From Immersiella caudata (taxonomy: Eukaryota > Ascomycota > Sordariomycetes > Sordariales > Lasiosphaeriaceae): 64,000 nt of DNA. The notes beneath the pieces were generated by a model. It made no database searches, was not told the DNA's origin, and saw nothing but the letters and a program-made list of their open reading frames with translations. The translations under genes were made by a program, and so were the position numbers. The stretch lies in NCBI GenBank assembly GCA_030512335.1, contig JAULSU010000001.1, positions 2,480,001 to 2,544,000 on the forward strand, given 5' to 3'. Each line of letters starts with the position of its first letter. The first letter of the stretch is position 1. Shown here in pieces: positions 1 to 11,549 of this stretch.

Positions 1-707
1 GCTGGGGCATGTTTCCCAATGACTCCCACCTGCATTAATAATACCTGGTGACGAGTTTTCCCCCGCTCAAGACGCCTGGTGGCCGAGGCGGCCCAGCAAT
101 GGAAGGGCTCAGCTCCCATCCAGTTCTCCATACCTCTTGGTATTCCTTGGCATTGAATTCCTCGTGCCAGATTGCTCTCACATATCTCAACTTATCATCG
201 ATATAATTACGGTCTGCCTTTTATCGTGGAGATGCCCTTATTTCTCACCCCGAAAAATACTCTGATGAGCAGCAGCATCACCAACACGAGTGTGTTTCAG
301 CTTGGTCCAACCAACCATTATTTTTCAGATGAGGCTGTCCGAGACAGCTTCGCATGTCTCAGTGCGGCGTTGCACCTGTGAGGTGGAAAATTACAGTCCG
401 AGTTGGCACTGGTGCTTAGGCAGGTAAATACCACTCCGGAGCATCAGGTACATCTGTTTCACTCTGTGGTTCAATTGCCTGTAGGACAGTTTGAGATGTT
501 TCGGATGCCGTGATATCGGAACCTGAGAAATATGTACGGCTTTCATATGACAAGCTTATCCCGAAAAAAAACACAGCACCAACGCGCCGTCGAAAGGAAA
601 CGAAACATGCATAAACACACCGAACGCCAGCTGTGCCCCAATCATAACCCTATGAAACCTGGTTTGAACCTGAATCACAGTGCCTCCAGCAGATCCTTGT
701 TGATCGC
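1..707. other. Intergenic / 3' flank of the acyltransferase gene
   Basis: No coding frame with recognisable protein features was found. The open frames here are under 70 codons and look random. The right part probably holds the 3' UTR of the minus-strand acyltransferase gene that ends at 708. I see no partial gene running in from the left edge. Confidence 0.6.
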
Positions 708-2218
708 TCATCCCACCGTCGAGTACCCTTGACTTTGAGGGCTTTCCTCGGTATCATCCAGGCAGGCGAGTTCTATCTTCCTCCCCACTATGACGACGGT
801 GTCATCTACACCTCGCCAAAACAGGTCGGCCGCCCAGACAGCTATGGGGCCAAGAACGCAGAGGCCAAGGAGCCAGCCAAACTGCATCTGCGCCCTGGTT
901 GACATGCCTGTCAGCCCCTTGATGCCCTTTGCTAGCACGGCTGCCTTGAAACCCTTAGTGCCAGGCTCGCCATGTGCTGGAACGAACGGGTTGCCCATGA
1001 CGCGTTTCTCGTAGAAGTCGAGAACCGGGCCGTGGCAAATGTAGATGGCGTAACTGATACGTCCGCAGTATTGCGCAAGAGCGCCCTCGAAAAACCGCTT
1101 GACCAGTGGCAGCTCTCCAACTGCCCAGACGATGCCGACAGCCGACAGGCCGAAGAAGAACTTCTGCGGAGCGGTCTTATCCATCTCTGAGAAGGGACGC
1201 GGCGTGTTCGCCAGGAGCCAGCGGATTCCAGGCGTCTTTTCGGCATCGATGTTTGGCCAGCCTCCGATGTAAAACCCAGTTAACAGGAGCGAGATGCAAA
1301 ACGCCGTCTTGAGTGTTCTTAACACGCTTCTTGGCGACTTGATATCCTTCTCGGGCGATTCCCAACCCGGCCGACGAGCGTTCTGTAACACGTGAATTTC
1401 GGCGAGGAACAGACCGGCAAGAAACTCGAATCCAGCCCATTTTCCGCAGGTGAGACAGTACCCCATGAGGGCAAATACCATGGCTTGGCGAATTCGGAGA
1501 CGGACCCTCGATACCATCAGGATCACCATGAAAAGCAGCATCGATTGAGCGAATTCGATCGGGATAGTCCACAGGTGGGGATCGTAACCGGGCCTCAGGT
1601 CGGTGTCCCTGAAGTGAAGATGTCAGTCCAGTTGTGAAGCAAGAAAGATCTGGGAGTAACATACCACGCCCACGGCCAAGTGATCTGGGCAAAGACTGCG
1701 TGTCGCCAAGCAGCAAACTGCTCCCCCCATGAAGGCCACTTCACCTTGTGATAGCCTAGTTGCGCCATGCACATAACGAAGAAGGTCGAGACCAGACAGG
1801 GCCCAAAGAGGCGGAAGGCGCGTCGAAAAGTCGAAGAAGACAAGGCAGTGTAGCACTTGTCCATATCGCGGGCGTGAATGGCCTTGATTGGCTTGTACGA
1901 AAGCACGAAGCCGGAAATGACGAAGAAAATGTGAACCATGGCCCGACCAGAGTAGATGAGTCGAATATACGGGAGCTGGATGAGCCCAGAGGGAATGCCC
2001 TCGTTGATTCCATACCAGCGCGTGAGTTCGCCGAAGTTATTTTCGGTGTAATGACAGAAGAAGACCAGGACCGAAGCAACACCGCGCAGACCGTCGAGAT
2101 ACGAAGTAGGATGAAGCTTCCATGTCGGTTTGTGCTTCGGGAAGAAAACGTCGGCAATAAAGCTTGGGAGGAGAAGCCTCAGCCAAGTCTTCAGAAGGGG
2201 GCCAAACTGTCTCGCCAT
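708..2218 (-). CDS. Acyltransferase 3 family integral membrane protein
   Basis: Two exons, 2218-1665 and 1608-708, with a 56-base GTATGT...CAG intron; 484 residues. Near the N-terminus LDGLRG (residues 41-46) is followed by an FFCH stretch with His56, the usual arrangement of the acyltransferase-3 family, which moves acyl groups at membranes. Many hydrophobic segments follow, fitting a polytopic membrane protein. The ATG at 2218 was chosen because the frame further upstream (to 2338) opens only with TTG; an acceptor-like TTTTTTCCCAACAG just upstream could mean an intron in the 5' leader. Fungal members act on varied substrates such as sterols, sugars and secondary metabolites, so the substrate cannot be given. 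No biosynthetic gene lies beside it. Family call is firm; function is open. Confidence 0.85.
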
Positions 2219-3758
2219 GGCGGGCAGCTTGTCATCAACCTGAACCGCAGGGTCAGGCGATGGAGCTAAAGAACTGAAGTGAAAAGGCTGTTGGGAAAAA
2301 AGAGTGGACGACAGTCTTCGAATGTCTGCACCAGGCAAGTCAGCGACGGCTGGGAGATAAGAGATGCGCGCGCTGCAAGCAGAAAGCCGCAGGCAAGCAA
2401 TTAAAGTGCCCCCCTCGTAACACCAGCTGGGAAACCGGAAGACACCAGCGGGACGAGGTGAATTCCGCTGCTCGAGACACGAGATGCCGGTTTTGGTTTG
2501 GTACCGCCTAGCAAGTGGGTCATGGAGGAGCAGCGAAGGTCACCACGGCCTGCAACGCGGCGATCTGGCTTTGGGGGTTTGTTGGAATATCAGGATCTTG
2601 CTTACCGATTTCAGCGGTCAATTAGACCAAAACTGCAACACCATAAGTAATGGCGATATTCAAATGCCCACGAAAGGAACGACGAGGGTTGGAGTGGAAA
2701 GGGCAAGAGGGAGTTGGGTGCGACAAACCGAGTTACAAGTAGGGCCCTGGGCACTAGGAAAGGGGCAGACGCGGATGCACCAGAATCAGCTTGGTGCAAT
2801 TCCATAGGCGCAACTTCCAGGGTTCAGGCTTGCCCCTCAAGACCCCTGGAAATCTGGTAGCGGGAAGCCTTGCGCCAGCCCACACCCAGTCGCAACGATC
2901 AATGGACTCAGGGGATCGCGCGAATCACAATGGAGTGGGCGGGACTTGCCCCTTTGGAAGCGTCTGAGAGCTGCAAGGTGCCCGGGGGGTTGTTCTAATT
3001 TTTTTTTTCAACTAGTGATTTTTGGTAGAAATTGGAAGTGGGTGCCTGGGATTCGCAAAGACCGAGCAACTTGGAAGTCTTCACGTGTCTTTTACATGCC
3101 AAATGGAACCATTGAAGTTGAAGCGGACAGCCAACAAGGTGAAATTGGAAGTCTGCTGCCAAGCAGCTCGAGGTGGTCAATCCAGGACCGTTGAGGTATC
3201 GCCAAATAAGGTTAAATTACCCTAACTCACACACTTCGATTGGTCGAGCCTCGGGGGTCTTGGCTAACATCAATCCAGCATCAGTCTGCGAAATACCCAG
3301 GTCTGATTACTGGGCAATCGCAGTGTTCTTTTCGTATTCTCAACTGCAAGCATTACACCCCCGTCTCACGGCATCTGACACCATGTCGTGCAAACGACTG
3401 AGGTCGCACTGCGTTTTGGCAGTCCACCAGCTCCCCCGCGACGCCTTTCCGTTTCGAGTGCCGGTCTTGGCACATCAAAAGCACCCGCTGCGACCGAATT
3501 CTAGATCGTCGGCAATATGGAGAATACCCAGCAAAGGGAATTAAGATTTTCTGCCCAGACGGGCCCCGCGCCACAGCGATGTGTTTCAAAGGCCGCGGAT
3601 CAATTCCACCTGGCCAGCCAATCCTCACGACGTGAGGCAATGCCTTGGCAACCGAACACTTTTAGCCCGCCGAGCATGACGCAAGCCGAGCCCGCAGCTG
3701 GCAACAGACATCTATATCACACATTGAAGACACCACAAACGGGTATCAACCCGACGTG
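2219..3758. other. Intergenic: acyltransferase promoter and 3' flank of the next gene
   Basis: About 1.5 kb without a supportable gene. It should hold the 5' region of the acyltransferase gene and the 3' region of the F-box-like gene. Short open frames are present but show no domain, no signal peptide and no consistent splice structure. Confidence 0.5.
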
Positions 3759-4763
3759 CTACGTTCCAAACGACTGCTCCACCTTTCGCACACAAACAAC
3801 CCGCACTGTCCCATTCAACCTCCTCCCCAAGTCCGCGCACCACTCTACTCTCTCAACGTCATCCATCTTCCTCCCCACAATCTCCACCTCAACCGCCCTC
3901 AAACGTCTCATCCCCCCCAAACCCGCCACCCACTGATGCCTCTCCCCGCTCCACGTCTTCGGTGCCCACTCCCTCCCCAACATCCACCATTCCCCTCTCC
4001 CCTTGCCCTGGACATCCCCATCCTCCAGATCAACCTTTATCCTCAAACCCCTCATGCCCTCCTTCCAGTACCCACAAAGCTCCTCCCAGGCCGCCAGCCG
4101 CGTAACATCTCCCAAGTCTCGAATCTGCAACTCGATTCGAGCAAACCGCATTGCGTCCCGCTGCCAGGGCCGTAGACCCTTCACCAAAGCTCGCGCTGCG
4201 GAGAGGCCCGAGGAGAACCAAGTAACGAAGACGAATTCGCTGTTGCGGAAGGGGAGAGTGCGGGATTCAATGTAGATTTGGTGGGAGGCGAGGAGGAGCG
4301 AGGTAGGGAGGTAGGATTGTGGGCGGTAAGGGGAGAGCAGTTTTGGCGAGGGTTGGTCCGGAGGGGTGGTGGGAAGGTAGGTTGTTGAGCTATGGCTATC
4401 TTCGTTCGAGCGCCAGAAGATGGGCGCCATGATGGGAACGAGGAAGTAAGCCGTATGGGACGGGACGGGATACCAAGGCGAGAGGTCGGGTTGGGCTAAG
4501 GGGTGGAGGAGGTGAACCCAGGAGTAGATCTGGAGGCGAATCTCGAGGGGAAGGTCAAGGAGATTCGGGCCAGGCCCTTTGGATTGGTGTCTGGGAAGTG
4601 TGGGCTTGATAGGGACATGGCTGGATGGGTTGGCGACGTCAGAGGGTCTGTTCGAAATCTCGTTGGCAAAGGTAGGTTTGGGGCCCTCCGAGGGATATAG
4701 ATCGTTCCGGTGAGCAATCGCTGGCCACGGTCCGTTGTCGGGCGGAGAGAGGGCCTCGAGCAT
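3759..4763 (-). CDS. F-box-like / 2EXR-DUF7730-type hypothetical protein
   Basis: Single-exon frame of 334 residues starting at the ATG at 4763. Residues 68-83 (LLDLPLEIRLQIYSWV) match the short leucine-rich helix pair found in fungal F-box-like and 2EXR/DUF7730 proteins, which often act as adaptors or have unknown roles. The rest shows a pattern common in that group: a hydrophobic 'LLLASHQIYIESRTLPF' segment near the middle followed by charged helices. No catalytic motif or membrane segment is evident. These families are large and fast-evolving in filamentous fungi, so no target can be proposed. An upstream short intron cannot be ruled out, but none is required. Confidence 0.7.
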   Translation of the reverse strand: MLEALSPPDNGPWPAIAHRNDLYPSEGPKPTFANEISNRPSDVANPSSHVPIKPTLPRHQSKGPGPNLLDLPLEIRLQIYSWVHLLHPLAQPDLSPWYPVPSHTAYFLVPIMAPIFWRSNEDSHSSTTYLPTTPPDQPSPKLLSPYRPQSYLPTSLLLASHQIYIESRTLPFRNSEFVFVTWFSSGLSAARALVKGLRPWQRDAMRFARIELQIRDLGDVTRLAAWEELCGYWKEGMRGLRIKVDLEDGDVQGKGRGEWWMLGREWAPKTWSGERHQWVAGLGGMRRLRAVEVEIVGRKMDDVERVEWCADLGRRLNGTVRVVCVRKVEQSFGT

Positions 4764-5849
4764 GGCTGGTGAACAGGTGAGTTGGCCCTCGTAACCCAGG
4801 TGAGTTGATATCCGTCGTTTGTGTGCAGGTAAGTCAATACCTTGCCCGCGTCTGTGTAAGACATAGATACAATCACATCAACCACTATTTGTTTTTACCT
4901 ACCCAAAGCAAAAAGAGAAAACGAAATTCGATCCATCCCGGTCCACCACCCCTTTTACGTCAAGCGCACATCACCCCAACCGCGAAAACCATCCCCGTAA
5001 CAAGAAACTTGCCCCAATGATTTACTAACGCTGTTCTATTACCCAGCAACCTGGGTTGGTCCGATATAATCACTGCCTCATTGTCTGCATGACACTTGAC
5101 CTGATTGGGCTCGCCGTATTCAGAATCCGAGGGGCAACCCGTCCATTCAGGGACACCACGACGATGCCAAGTATAGCAGCTCCGAGCATCCTCTGGCCAG
5201 CGCGCCGAGACTGTCGGGTTCTGGGGCGGATAGGTTTCGATATCCGAAAGAGGAAAGCAGAGAAAAGAAAGGAGCCGAAAAGGCTTGGATCCCAAAGGAT
5301 TGACAGGGAATGGATTGTGCGGAATGCAACACTGTCGATTTCCGTGCCCAATATTCAGTGAGCCATAGGCTTGTTCGGTCGCTATCGCGGGTCGAATCCA
5401 ATTACTGACAGACTTGATTACATACAGCAAACTCAACCGCTCTGCGATGCGGCGAAGTGGAGACTCGGTCGGCCGTGCAACGACCGAGGGTTAAACCCGA
5501 AGTAATAGCATCAATTCCGAGGCGTTTATCTCGCTGATGAGTAGTCTTGCGGCCGCCGCGGCTTTTGGCTGTCGCCTCGGGCCGGCTTGTCGCTCGTCTG
5601 AACGCTCCGTTGCTGGTCCTCCTCCGGTTCATGGTTACCCAGCTATCTTGGTCAGTTTGAACTAGGCTCTCACATAATGCTTGACCACTGGGCTATGATG
5701 ACTGTCCACTCCCAACCACTCCCGGCTCCCCGAGGCCCTCTTCGCTAGTGGTTTCTCTATAGTAAACATCGCAATACCAATGCCGAGTAAACGCTTCGGT
5801 CTTTTCATCCTCGCAGCGTGCTCCGGAACAAAATAGCTCCCCCACCCAA
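4764..5849. other. Intergenic, about 1.1 kb
   Basis: Lies between the start of the F-box-like gene and the end of med8, both on the minus strand. Several overlapping frames of 60-160 codons occur on both strands, but none has a recognisable domain or persists across plausible splice sites. I see nothing beyond probable promoter and 3' UTR sequence. Confidence 0.5.
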
Positions 5850-6741
5850 TCACCTCCCAGTCGGCCTCTTCTGATTATCCTTCTTTTTCCTTTGACTCTC
5901 AAGCTCGATATTCCCTGGTAACCTCAGATCTCCCCTCGCCGCAAACCATAGTGCCACTTCCGGCTCCACCTCCGGTGGTTTTCCTACCCCCGCAGCCGCC
6001 GTCTTCCCAGTCGTCGCGCCTCCCATCGGCTCGTCCTCCCCTTCCTCGTCTTCCTCATCGTCCTCCTCACTCTCCTCCTCATCATCCAATGACCTTTTCA
6101 ACCCCGTCCGTACATTCCTCGTCCCCATCTCCTGCTCCTCCACTGTATACGCCTCTCTCGCCTGGGTCTGAATATACTCCACCACTCCCTCCCTACAGGC
6201 GTCAAGGATATCCGCCCACCGCTCGTTGAACGGATCCCCAGGGACATCCCCCTCGGTATCTAACCCGTATTCATCATCCTCCTCATCGTTGTACGCCTTG
6301 CCAGCAGCGAGCTTGGTAGGATCGACGCCGGCGTTTTTGGCGGTCTTGCGGGCGTCCTCGACGAGAGATTCGATCTCGGGTTCGTGCTTTTTGCGGAGGA
6401 GGTGCAGGAGGATGTGCTCGTGGGTTCGACCTGGATAGTTGGTAGAGGGATGGACGGCGATGCGTTGGAAGAGGTCGGAGTACTCGGTAGTGATGTCCTG
6501 GATGGAGGTGATGGTGCGGAGGAGGATCTGGGAGGAGGATTGGAGGGATTCGCTGGGAGGGATTAGCAAAGAGGAGGAATGAAAGGAAATGGCGAGAAGA
6601 GAAGAGGTACCGGCTGGGGAGGGGATTTGCGTAATTAACGTCGCGCTGGAGGCTGATTAGGGTGGATGAGAGCTGGGAGAAGCGGTTGCGGATGAGGTCG
6701 AGCTGTTTAAGCTCGTCGGGCGCGAGGCCGAGGGAGGTCAT
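5850..6741 (-). CDS. med8: Mediator complex subunit 8
   Basis: Two exons, 6741-6611 and 6552-5850, with a 58-base GTACCT...CAG intron that joins NPLPSR to ESLQSSSQ in frame; 277 residues. Med8 is part of the Mediator head module and links transcription regulators to RNA polymerase II in the nucleus. The N-terminal helix (LGLAPDELKQLDLIRNRFSQL) and the following LQRDVNYANPLPS and LQSSSQILLRTI stretches are typical of fungal Med8, as is the segment with LAVHP-like 'IAVHPSTNYPG' and 'LLHLLRKKHEPEIESLVEDAR'. The C-terminal third is acidic and low in complexity. Length fits fungal Med8 proteins. It sits head-to-tail between two minus-strand genes with no functional link to them. Confidence 0.92.
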
Positions 6742-7245
6742 TTTGGCGAGCGCGCGGTGCCAACTAGGGGCGCAAGGAAGTGTAATTTGATTATTATCTT
6801 TTCGTGATTGTTGAAGGTGCAAGGTAGGTCTGTTGTGGTTAATGAAGGCAATGATGTAGTTGTCGCGATGAGGCTGTCGCAAAGAAATCCAAATCGCAGC
6901 TTCTGAGCACACGATGCGGGGCACAAGAGAGCTCCCCGCATTTGGTTAGGGCAGCGTACCCAGCCAGCCTTGTGGATCTCCCCGTGAACCTTGACGGCTG
7001 CTGACCATCAATCCTCATCTTCAACCACGGCTCAAAAATAATACTAGCTTAAATTTGTGTACTAGGTAAGTCGCCAAATAACATAGTAACGCTCCGTGCG
7101 CCACGCCTAAGAATCAATCCTGATGCCATCCGTGTATGTGCAACCTTTTCCCGCCAAACGGACGTTGAGTCCAGACGTCGAGCGCCGCAGCAATAAGATG
7201 CCAGATGTTAAACCCAAATCCGTGTCCAAAGCCCATTTCAACACA
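6742..7245. other. Intergenic, about 500 bases
   Basis: Holds the med8 promoter and the 3' end of choline sulfatase. No gene or structured RNA is recognised. Confidence 0.5.
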
Positions 7246-9195
7246 TCACTGACCATGCGACCCAGCCTGATCAACCGTTACCACATTCCCAGTCTCTCTC
7301 CCATATTTATCAACAGCCGGATACCTCGCCATCCTTTCCAAATCGTCCAAAGGGATATGTGAGCGGATGTACCTGCTCATGTTAGTCATCACCCCTTGCT
7401 CACGCAAGGACAATTGTGCACTCACTTCTCCCGCCCATCATCCTGCGGGTTGAAGTCCCAGCTCGTAAACCTCCCCTTTTTTAATGCCGCCCAAACGAGC
7501 CTCCTCTTCCGCTGCGAAAACAGCACCTCCTCTGTGATCCGCTCAAAATCCCACCTCTCCTCCGCCTCCTTCTCGAACGCATCAAACACCGCCTTGGCCT
7601 CTTCATTAGCCCCGGGCAGTTTCGTAAATGTCTTGACAAGATCGTTCAACTCAAGGGGATCAGCCTCCATATCATACAGCTGTGACCCATCCGACGGACA
7701 AGTGATGTACTTCCACTTGCCGCGACGGATCATCATAAGCGGGGAGATGGTGCCTTCACCGGTGTACTCGGCAATGGCTTCATCATGACCCTGCTGACCG
7801 GTTAGATGAGGGTACAAGGAGCTTCCGTCCATAGGCAGAGCGCTGAGGGGTTTTGTTCCGACAAGGTCGCACATAGTAGGGAGAATGTCCAGGGTTGAGA
7901 CGTTCTCTGCGACGCGACGCGGGGTGAACCATTTGGGATATGACACAAGGAGGGGAACCCGCACGGAGGACTCGAAGTAGTTCATCTTGTACCTGTTTTG
8001 GGGGGGGGGGGGTTAAGCTTTTGTCAAGTTAGGGACAAGGTGAGAACTTACCAGAGACCCCTCTCCCCCAGCATGTCGCCATGGTCACCACTGAAGATGA
8101 CAATCGTACTGTCATCCAGTCGGCACTGCTTCAGCACCTCCAGCAGCTTCCCGATGCAGTCATCGACGTAGCTGACGGCGCCATAGTACGCGCGCCTTGC
8201 CCGCTTGATCTGCTCATCGCTGAAATCCTCGTCCCAGAGGTCGCAGACTTTAAGCAGTCGTTTACTATGCGGGTCCTGGTCTTCCTTTGCGATTTTGACC
8301 CTGGGCAGGTCAATATCAACACCCTCGTAAAGATCCCAGTACTTTTGTTCAATAGTGTATGGATCGTGGGGGTGTGTGAGAGAGACCTGATTGTGGCTTG
8401 TCAGCTACCGGCAACGTAATCGCGGGATACGTTTTAGCCTCTTGGAGGATCGACCGCTAACGCAGCCTCTGCATGAGGTGTGGTGTGGTGTGTGGGTTCG
8501 GTATCAAGGAGTGGGACGGTGTCACCTACCGTCAGGCAGAACGGGCGGGCATCGGGTCCCCCTCGGACATGGTCATAAAGGTACTGGGTCGAGCGGTACA
8601 TAACCTCCTCGTCGTAGTCGAGCTGGTTGCTTCGCACGCATGTACCAGCTTGAAGAATAGACGAGGCGTTGTGGTACCACTCAAGCCGTGTATCCGGCTC
8701 GTCCCAGTTGACAACCCAGCCAAAGTCTCCTGGGTAGATGTCACTGGTCAGACGGGTCTCATACCCGTGCAGCTGGTCCCCCACGAAGTGCATTTTCCCT
8801 GCCAAGACGGCGTGGTAGCCCTGGAGACGCAAGTAATGTGCATACGTGGGGATGTCGCTGGAGATCTGTGTAGCGTTATCAAACGCTCCAATTTTCATGG
8901 GGAGCAACCCTGTGATCATGCTCATCCGTGATGGAGCGCATAGCGGCGAGGGACTGTATGCGGCGTCGAACTGGACGGATTTGGCGGCGAGGTTGTCCAG
9001 GTTGGGGGTCAGGATCTGTGAGTCCGGGTTGTGCATCTTCAGGAGGGGAGCTGCGAGTTGGTCGGCCATGATGTAAAGGATGTTGGGCCGCTTGGCTAGA
9101 CGGGCGCCCCCATTGCTGGTGACGCCATTCTTGGGGGCATCCGCATGCCCGTTGGGCAGGGGGGAGGCCGGCATCGAGTTGATGTCTGGCGACAT
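7246..9195 (-). CDS. Choline sulfatase
   Basis: Four exons, 9195-8530, 8386-8052, 7992-7426 and 7372-7246; all junctions keep frame, giving 564 residues. The enzyme hydrolyses choline-O-sulfate to choline and sulfate, a sulfur-reserve route in fungi. The sulfatase signature CAPSR (residues 86-90) supplies Cys86, the residue normally converted to formylglycine. NILYIMADQL near residue 38 gives the metal-binding Asp, GKMHFVGDQ and PFCLTVSLTHPHDPY are characteristic of this subfamily, and GDHGDMLGERGLW spans the intron 2 junction. The last exon (ending SHIPLDDLERMARYP and AGSHGQ) is short. The start is the ATG at 9195, since the frame upstream opens only with GTG. No signal peptide is seen, so a cytosolic enzyme is expected. 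An exact CYS3-type site lies about 350 bases upstream. Confidence 0.95.
8000..8012. repeat. Poly(G) tract of 13 in a choline sulfatase intron
   Basis: Thirteen G in a row on the plus strand (a C tract in the transcript), inside the 59-base intron 8051-7993 and close to its 3' acceptor. Homopolymers of this length are prone to sequencing-length error, but the flanking splice sites and reading frame are unaffected. Confidence 0.9.
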
Positions 9196-10476
9196 TTCTT
9201 CCACGTGTGGGGGTTGTTCCTGTGGGAGGCCCGCGATGTGTCACGCGAGAAAGAACGTGGAAGGGCGCTTTCCGATGTGACCCCCGACGAACAATGCAGA
9301 CAATGGATCGGCCCGCAGGACGCTTAGAAAGTTGAAGCTTGGATCGAGGGCGGGATGCGAAGTGCAGTACAGGAAATCGGGGTGAGAAACGTATCAAAGA
9401 TGCGAATGCGCCTTTCCCCAGACGAACAAAAAACGCGAAAAGAGATGGGGAGACACCCCACGAGAGCAGAGCTAGGTTAAACGTCAGAGGCACGGAGGCG
9501 CAAGAGCACGCAATCGTCTCGACGCAACTTTGGTAAGCTGTCTCGATGGCGCCATCGAAAAGACGGGACGAACAATAGACGGAGGACCCGACCTTATGAC
9601 ACCCGTCCCTTTATTGCGAAATAGGAAAGAGGCTTATCGCACCTCGCGTGTAAGCGGTATGCTTGCTGTGCATATCCACCGCCAGCAAATTCGCAATTGG
9701 CGCTAGCCTCGACACCCTGCATCCGTAGTCGGAAGCCGCTGGCGATGAAAGTCGCGACCCGAGCGGTGAAGACACGCCGTTGTGCCCGTTGGCCGACTCA
9801 ATAAAACGGTGGGTATTTTCCCCAGGATTCCGATGCACAAACTATATTTCCGGGCTATTCCGCTTGCTTGACCGGGAAGCCCTCGGCGCCAATCCGACGG
9901 CACCGACTGCATTAACTCCTTTCCACCATCAACCTTGACTTTGATCCATGAAAACATGCGCGCCCCGGATCTCAGCCTGGGGTAGACGCTTCCGGAGCTG
10001 CATTTCGAAGGATGCCATCCAAGTTTGCGCTTGCAAGCCAAAGCATCATCAGAGACACTTGTGCCCCGAGGCCAAGATTCATCCGAACGGACAGATCACT
10101 TCTCCAAGTCCCGTGGCGCTTTCCCACAAACATAGCCTTCTCGGAGTGTGCGCCGGGTTTCCGCGGGCCCGATTGCAGACGGACGAAAATCACTGCTTCC
10201 GTTAGCGCCACTGCTGTGTGTCTCATACATAATCGAAGCCTCGTGATGGGCCGTGATGTGAGTTATCGGCGCGCACATGACACTGCAAATTTCGTAATAG
10301 TCATCAAAGCTCGCAGCTGGATGCAAGTTTGTCACACTGGAGATCGCCAAGTTCCCTGGAGGCAATGGGGTAAAAAGACATTATGATTGATCAAGGTGAT
10401 ACACCCACGAGCCCCAAATGAGCAAACAAAGCAAAGTGAGAAGCTGAAGTATTCCCTACCCAGGACGTCGTCTTGC
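9196..10476. other. Intergenic, choline sulfatase promoter
   Basis: About 1.3 kb between the start of choline sulfatase and the end of the MPDU1 gene. Apart from the CYS3-type site at 9546-9555, I see no supported feature; short overlapping frames look random. Confidence 0.5.
9546..9555. promoter_or_regulatory. CYS3-type palindrome upstream of choline sulfatase
   Basis: ATGGCGCCAT fits the Neurospora CYS3 (bZIP sulfur regulator) consensus ATGRYRYCAT at every position and is a perfect palindrome. It lies about 350 bases upstream of the choline sulfatase start codon. CYS3 is known to switch on sulfur-acquisition genes, including choline sulfatase, under sulfur limitation. Binding here is inferred. 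Confidence 0.6.
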
Positions 10477-11549
10477 CTAACCGCGACGTCGGGTCGTAGG
10501 TCCTTTGCTCTGGTGGTCGATGTCAGCTACCAACTTCCATTTTAGAACAACATGTGCATGTCTCAGGAGGTCTGAGGAGGTACCACCACCACCTACTCCT
10601 CCTCCCTGTGACAACAAGGCAAAACGACCATAGGGGCGAAAAACAGCAGCAATCGCACATACCTTTGGAGTGGAAGCCTGGGTGGTGGTTGCCGACGGAG
10701 CAGCCTCGATCGGAGCAACCTTTTGCTTGCCCTTTACCTTGGCCGAAGGCGCGTTCCAGTAGTAAATCATCTGGAGAGCCAGCACCAGGTTGAGCGAGAA
10801 ACCGGCAATATATCCGTACAGAATGAGCTTGTCGTCCACCTCTTGCAAGGTCGTGAAGATACGAGAGAGCGACCCGGCGAGGTAGTTGAAGACCTATGGC
10901 AAATATTAGCTCCAGAACAAAATGGCAGTCAAGTGAACGTGGGAAAACTCACAGCAAACGCGCTCAACTGCCCCGTACCACCCTCCTGCAGGATAGCCAC
11001 AATCTGCGGCACCTTGCTCGCTACGCCCATCACGCCCGCGCCAGCCTGAAGATAGCTCAACGCCTTCATATCCAGCAGACTCTCCCCAAACAGCGTAACC
11101 GCACTAGCAGCCAACGCCGCCACGAACAGCGCAGCCATGCTCGCCCTCCCGCTGTAGTTGAGCACCAACACTGTGATGATGATGTTCTGCCCCATCACCA
11201 GAGCCGTCTCCCCGTACGTGCTGAACGGGAACCCATTGCGGAAGTTGTAGGCGAGCGATATCAGATAGCTGCTGGTCTCGAGCAGGTAAGAGAGGAAGGA
11301 CACGCCGCTTGCGGACTGCGATCGCACGAGCTTGACGATTTGCGGGACCTTGACGATGGACGAGGCGGCGATGATTCCGACGCCGAGGGCCTTGCTAACG
11401 GCTAGCTTGAAGCACTCAGTGTCGCTAGGGTCGACATCTAGGATGAGGGTCTTGTAGCAGGCGTCGCCGATGAGCGACACGCCCAGATCGCGGATGGGAC
11501 CAGGTAGGTTGTGCGTGATGGGTTGCACGGCGGAACGGAGCGCGTCCAT
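10477..11549 (-). CDS. mpdu1: Mannose-P-dolichol utilization defect 1 homolog (PQ-loop protein)
   Basis: Three exons, 11549-10953, 10893-10663 and 10509-10477; 286 residues ending in TTRRRG. MPDU1/Lec35 is an ER membrane protein needed for use of dolichol-phosphate mannose and glucose in glycan and GPI assembly. Two PQ-loop motifs are visible, KVPQIVKL (Pro69-Gln70) and KVPQIVAIL (Pro181-Gln182), each followed by SGVSFLSY- or GQLSAFA-type segments, with several membrane helices between and a last helix around LILYGYIAGFSLNLVLALQMIYYW. A basic tail follows, which could act as an ER retention signal. The last intron (153 bases) has no in-frame stop, so retention would insert 51 residues; the spliced form is preferred because the donor (GTATGT) and acceptor are good. 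Confidence 0.93.
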
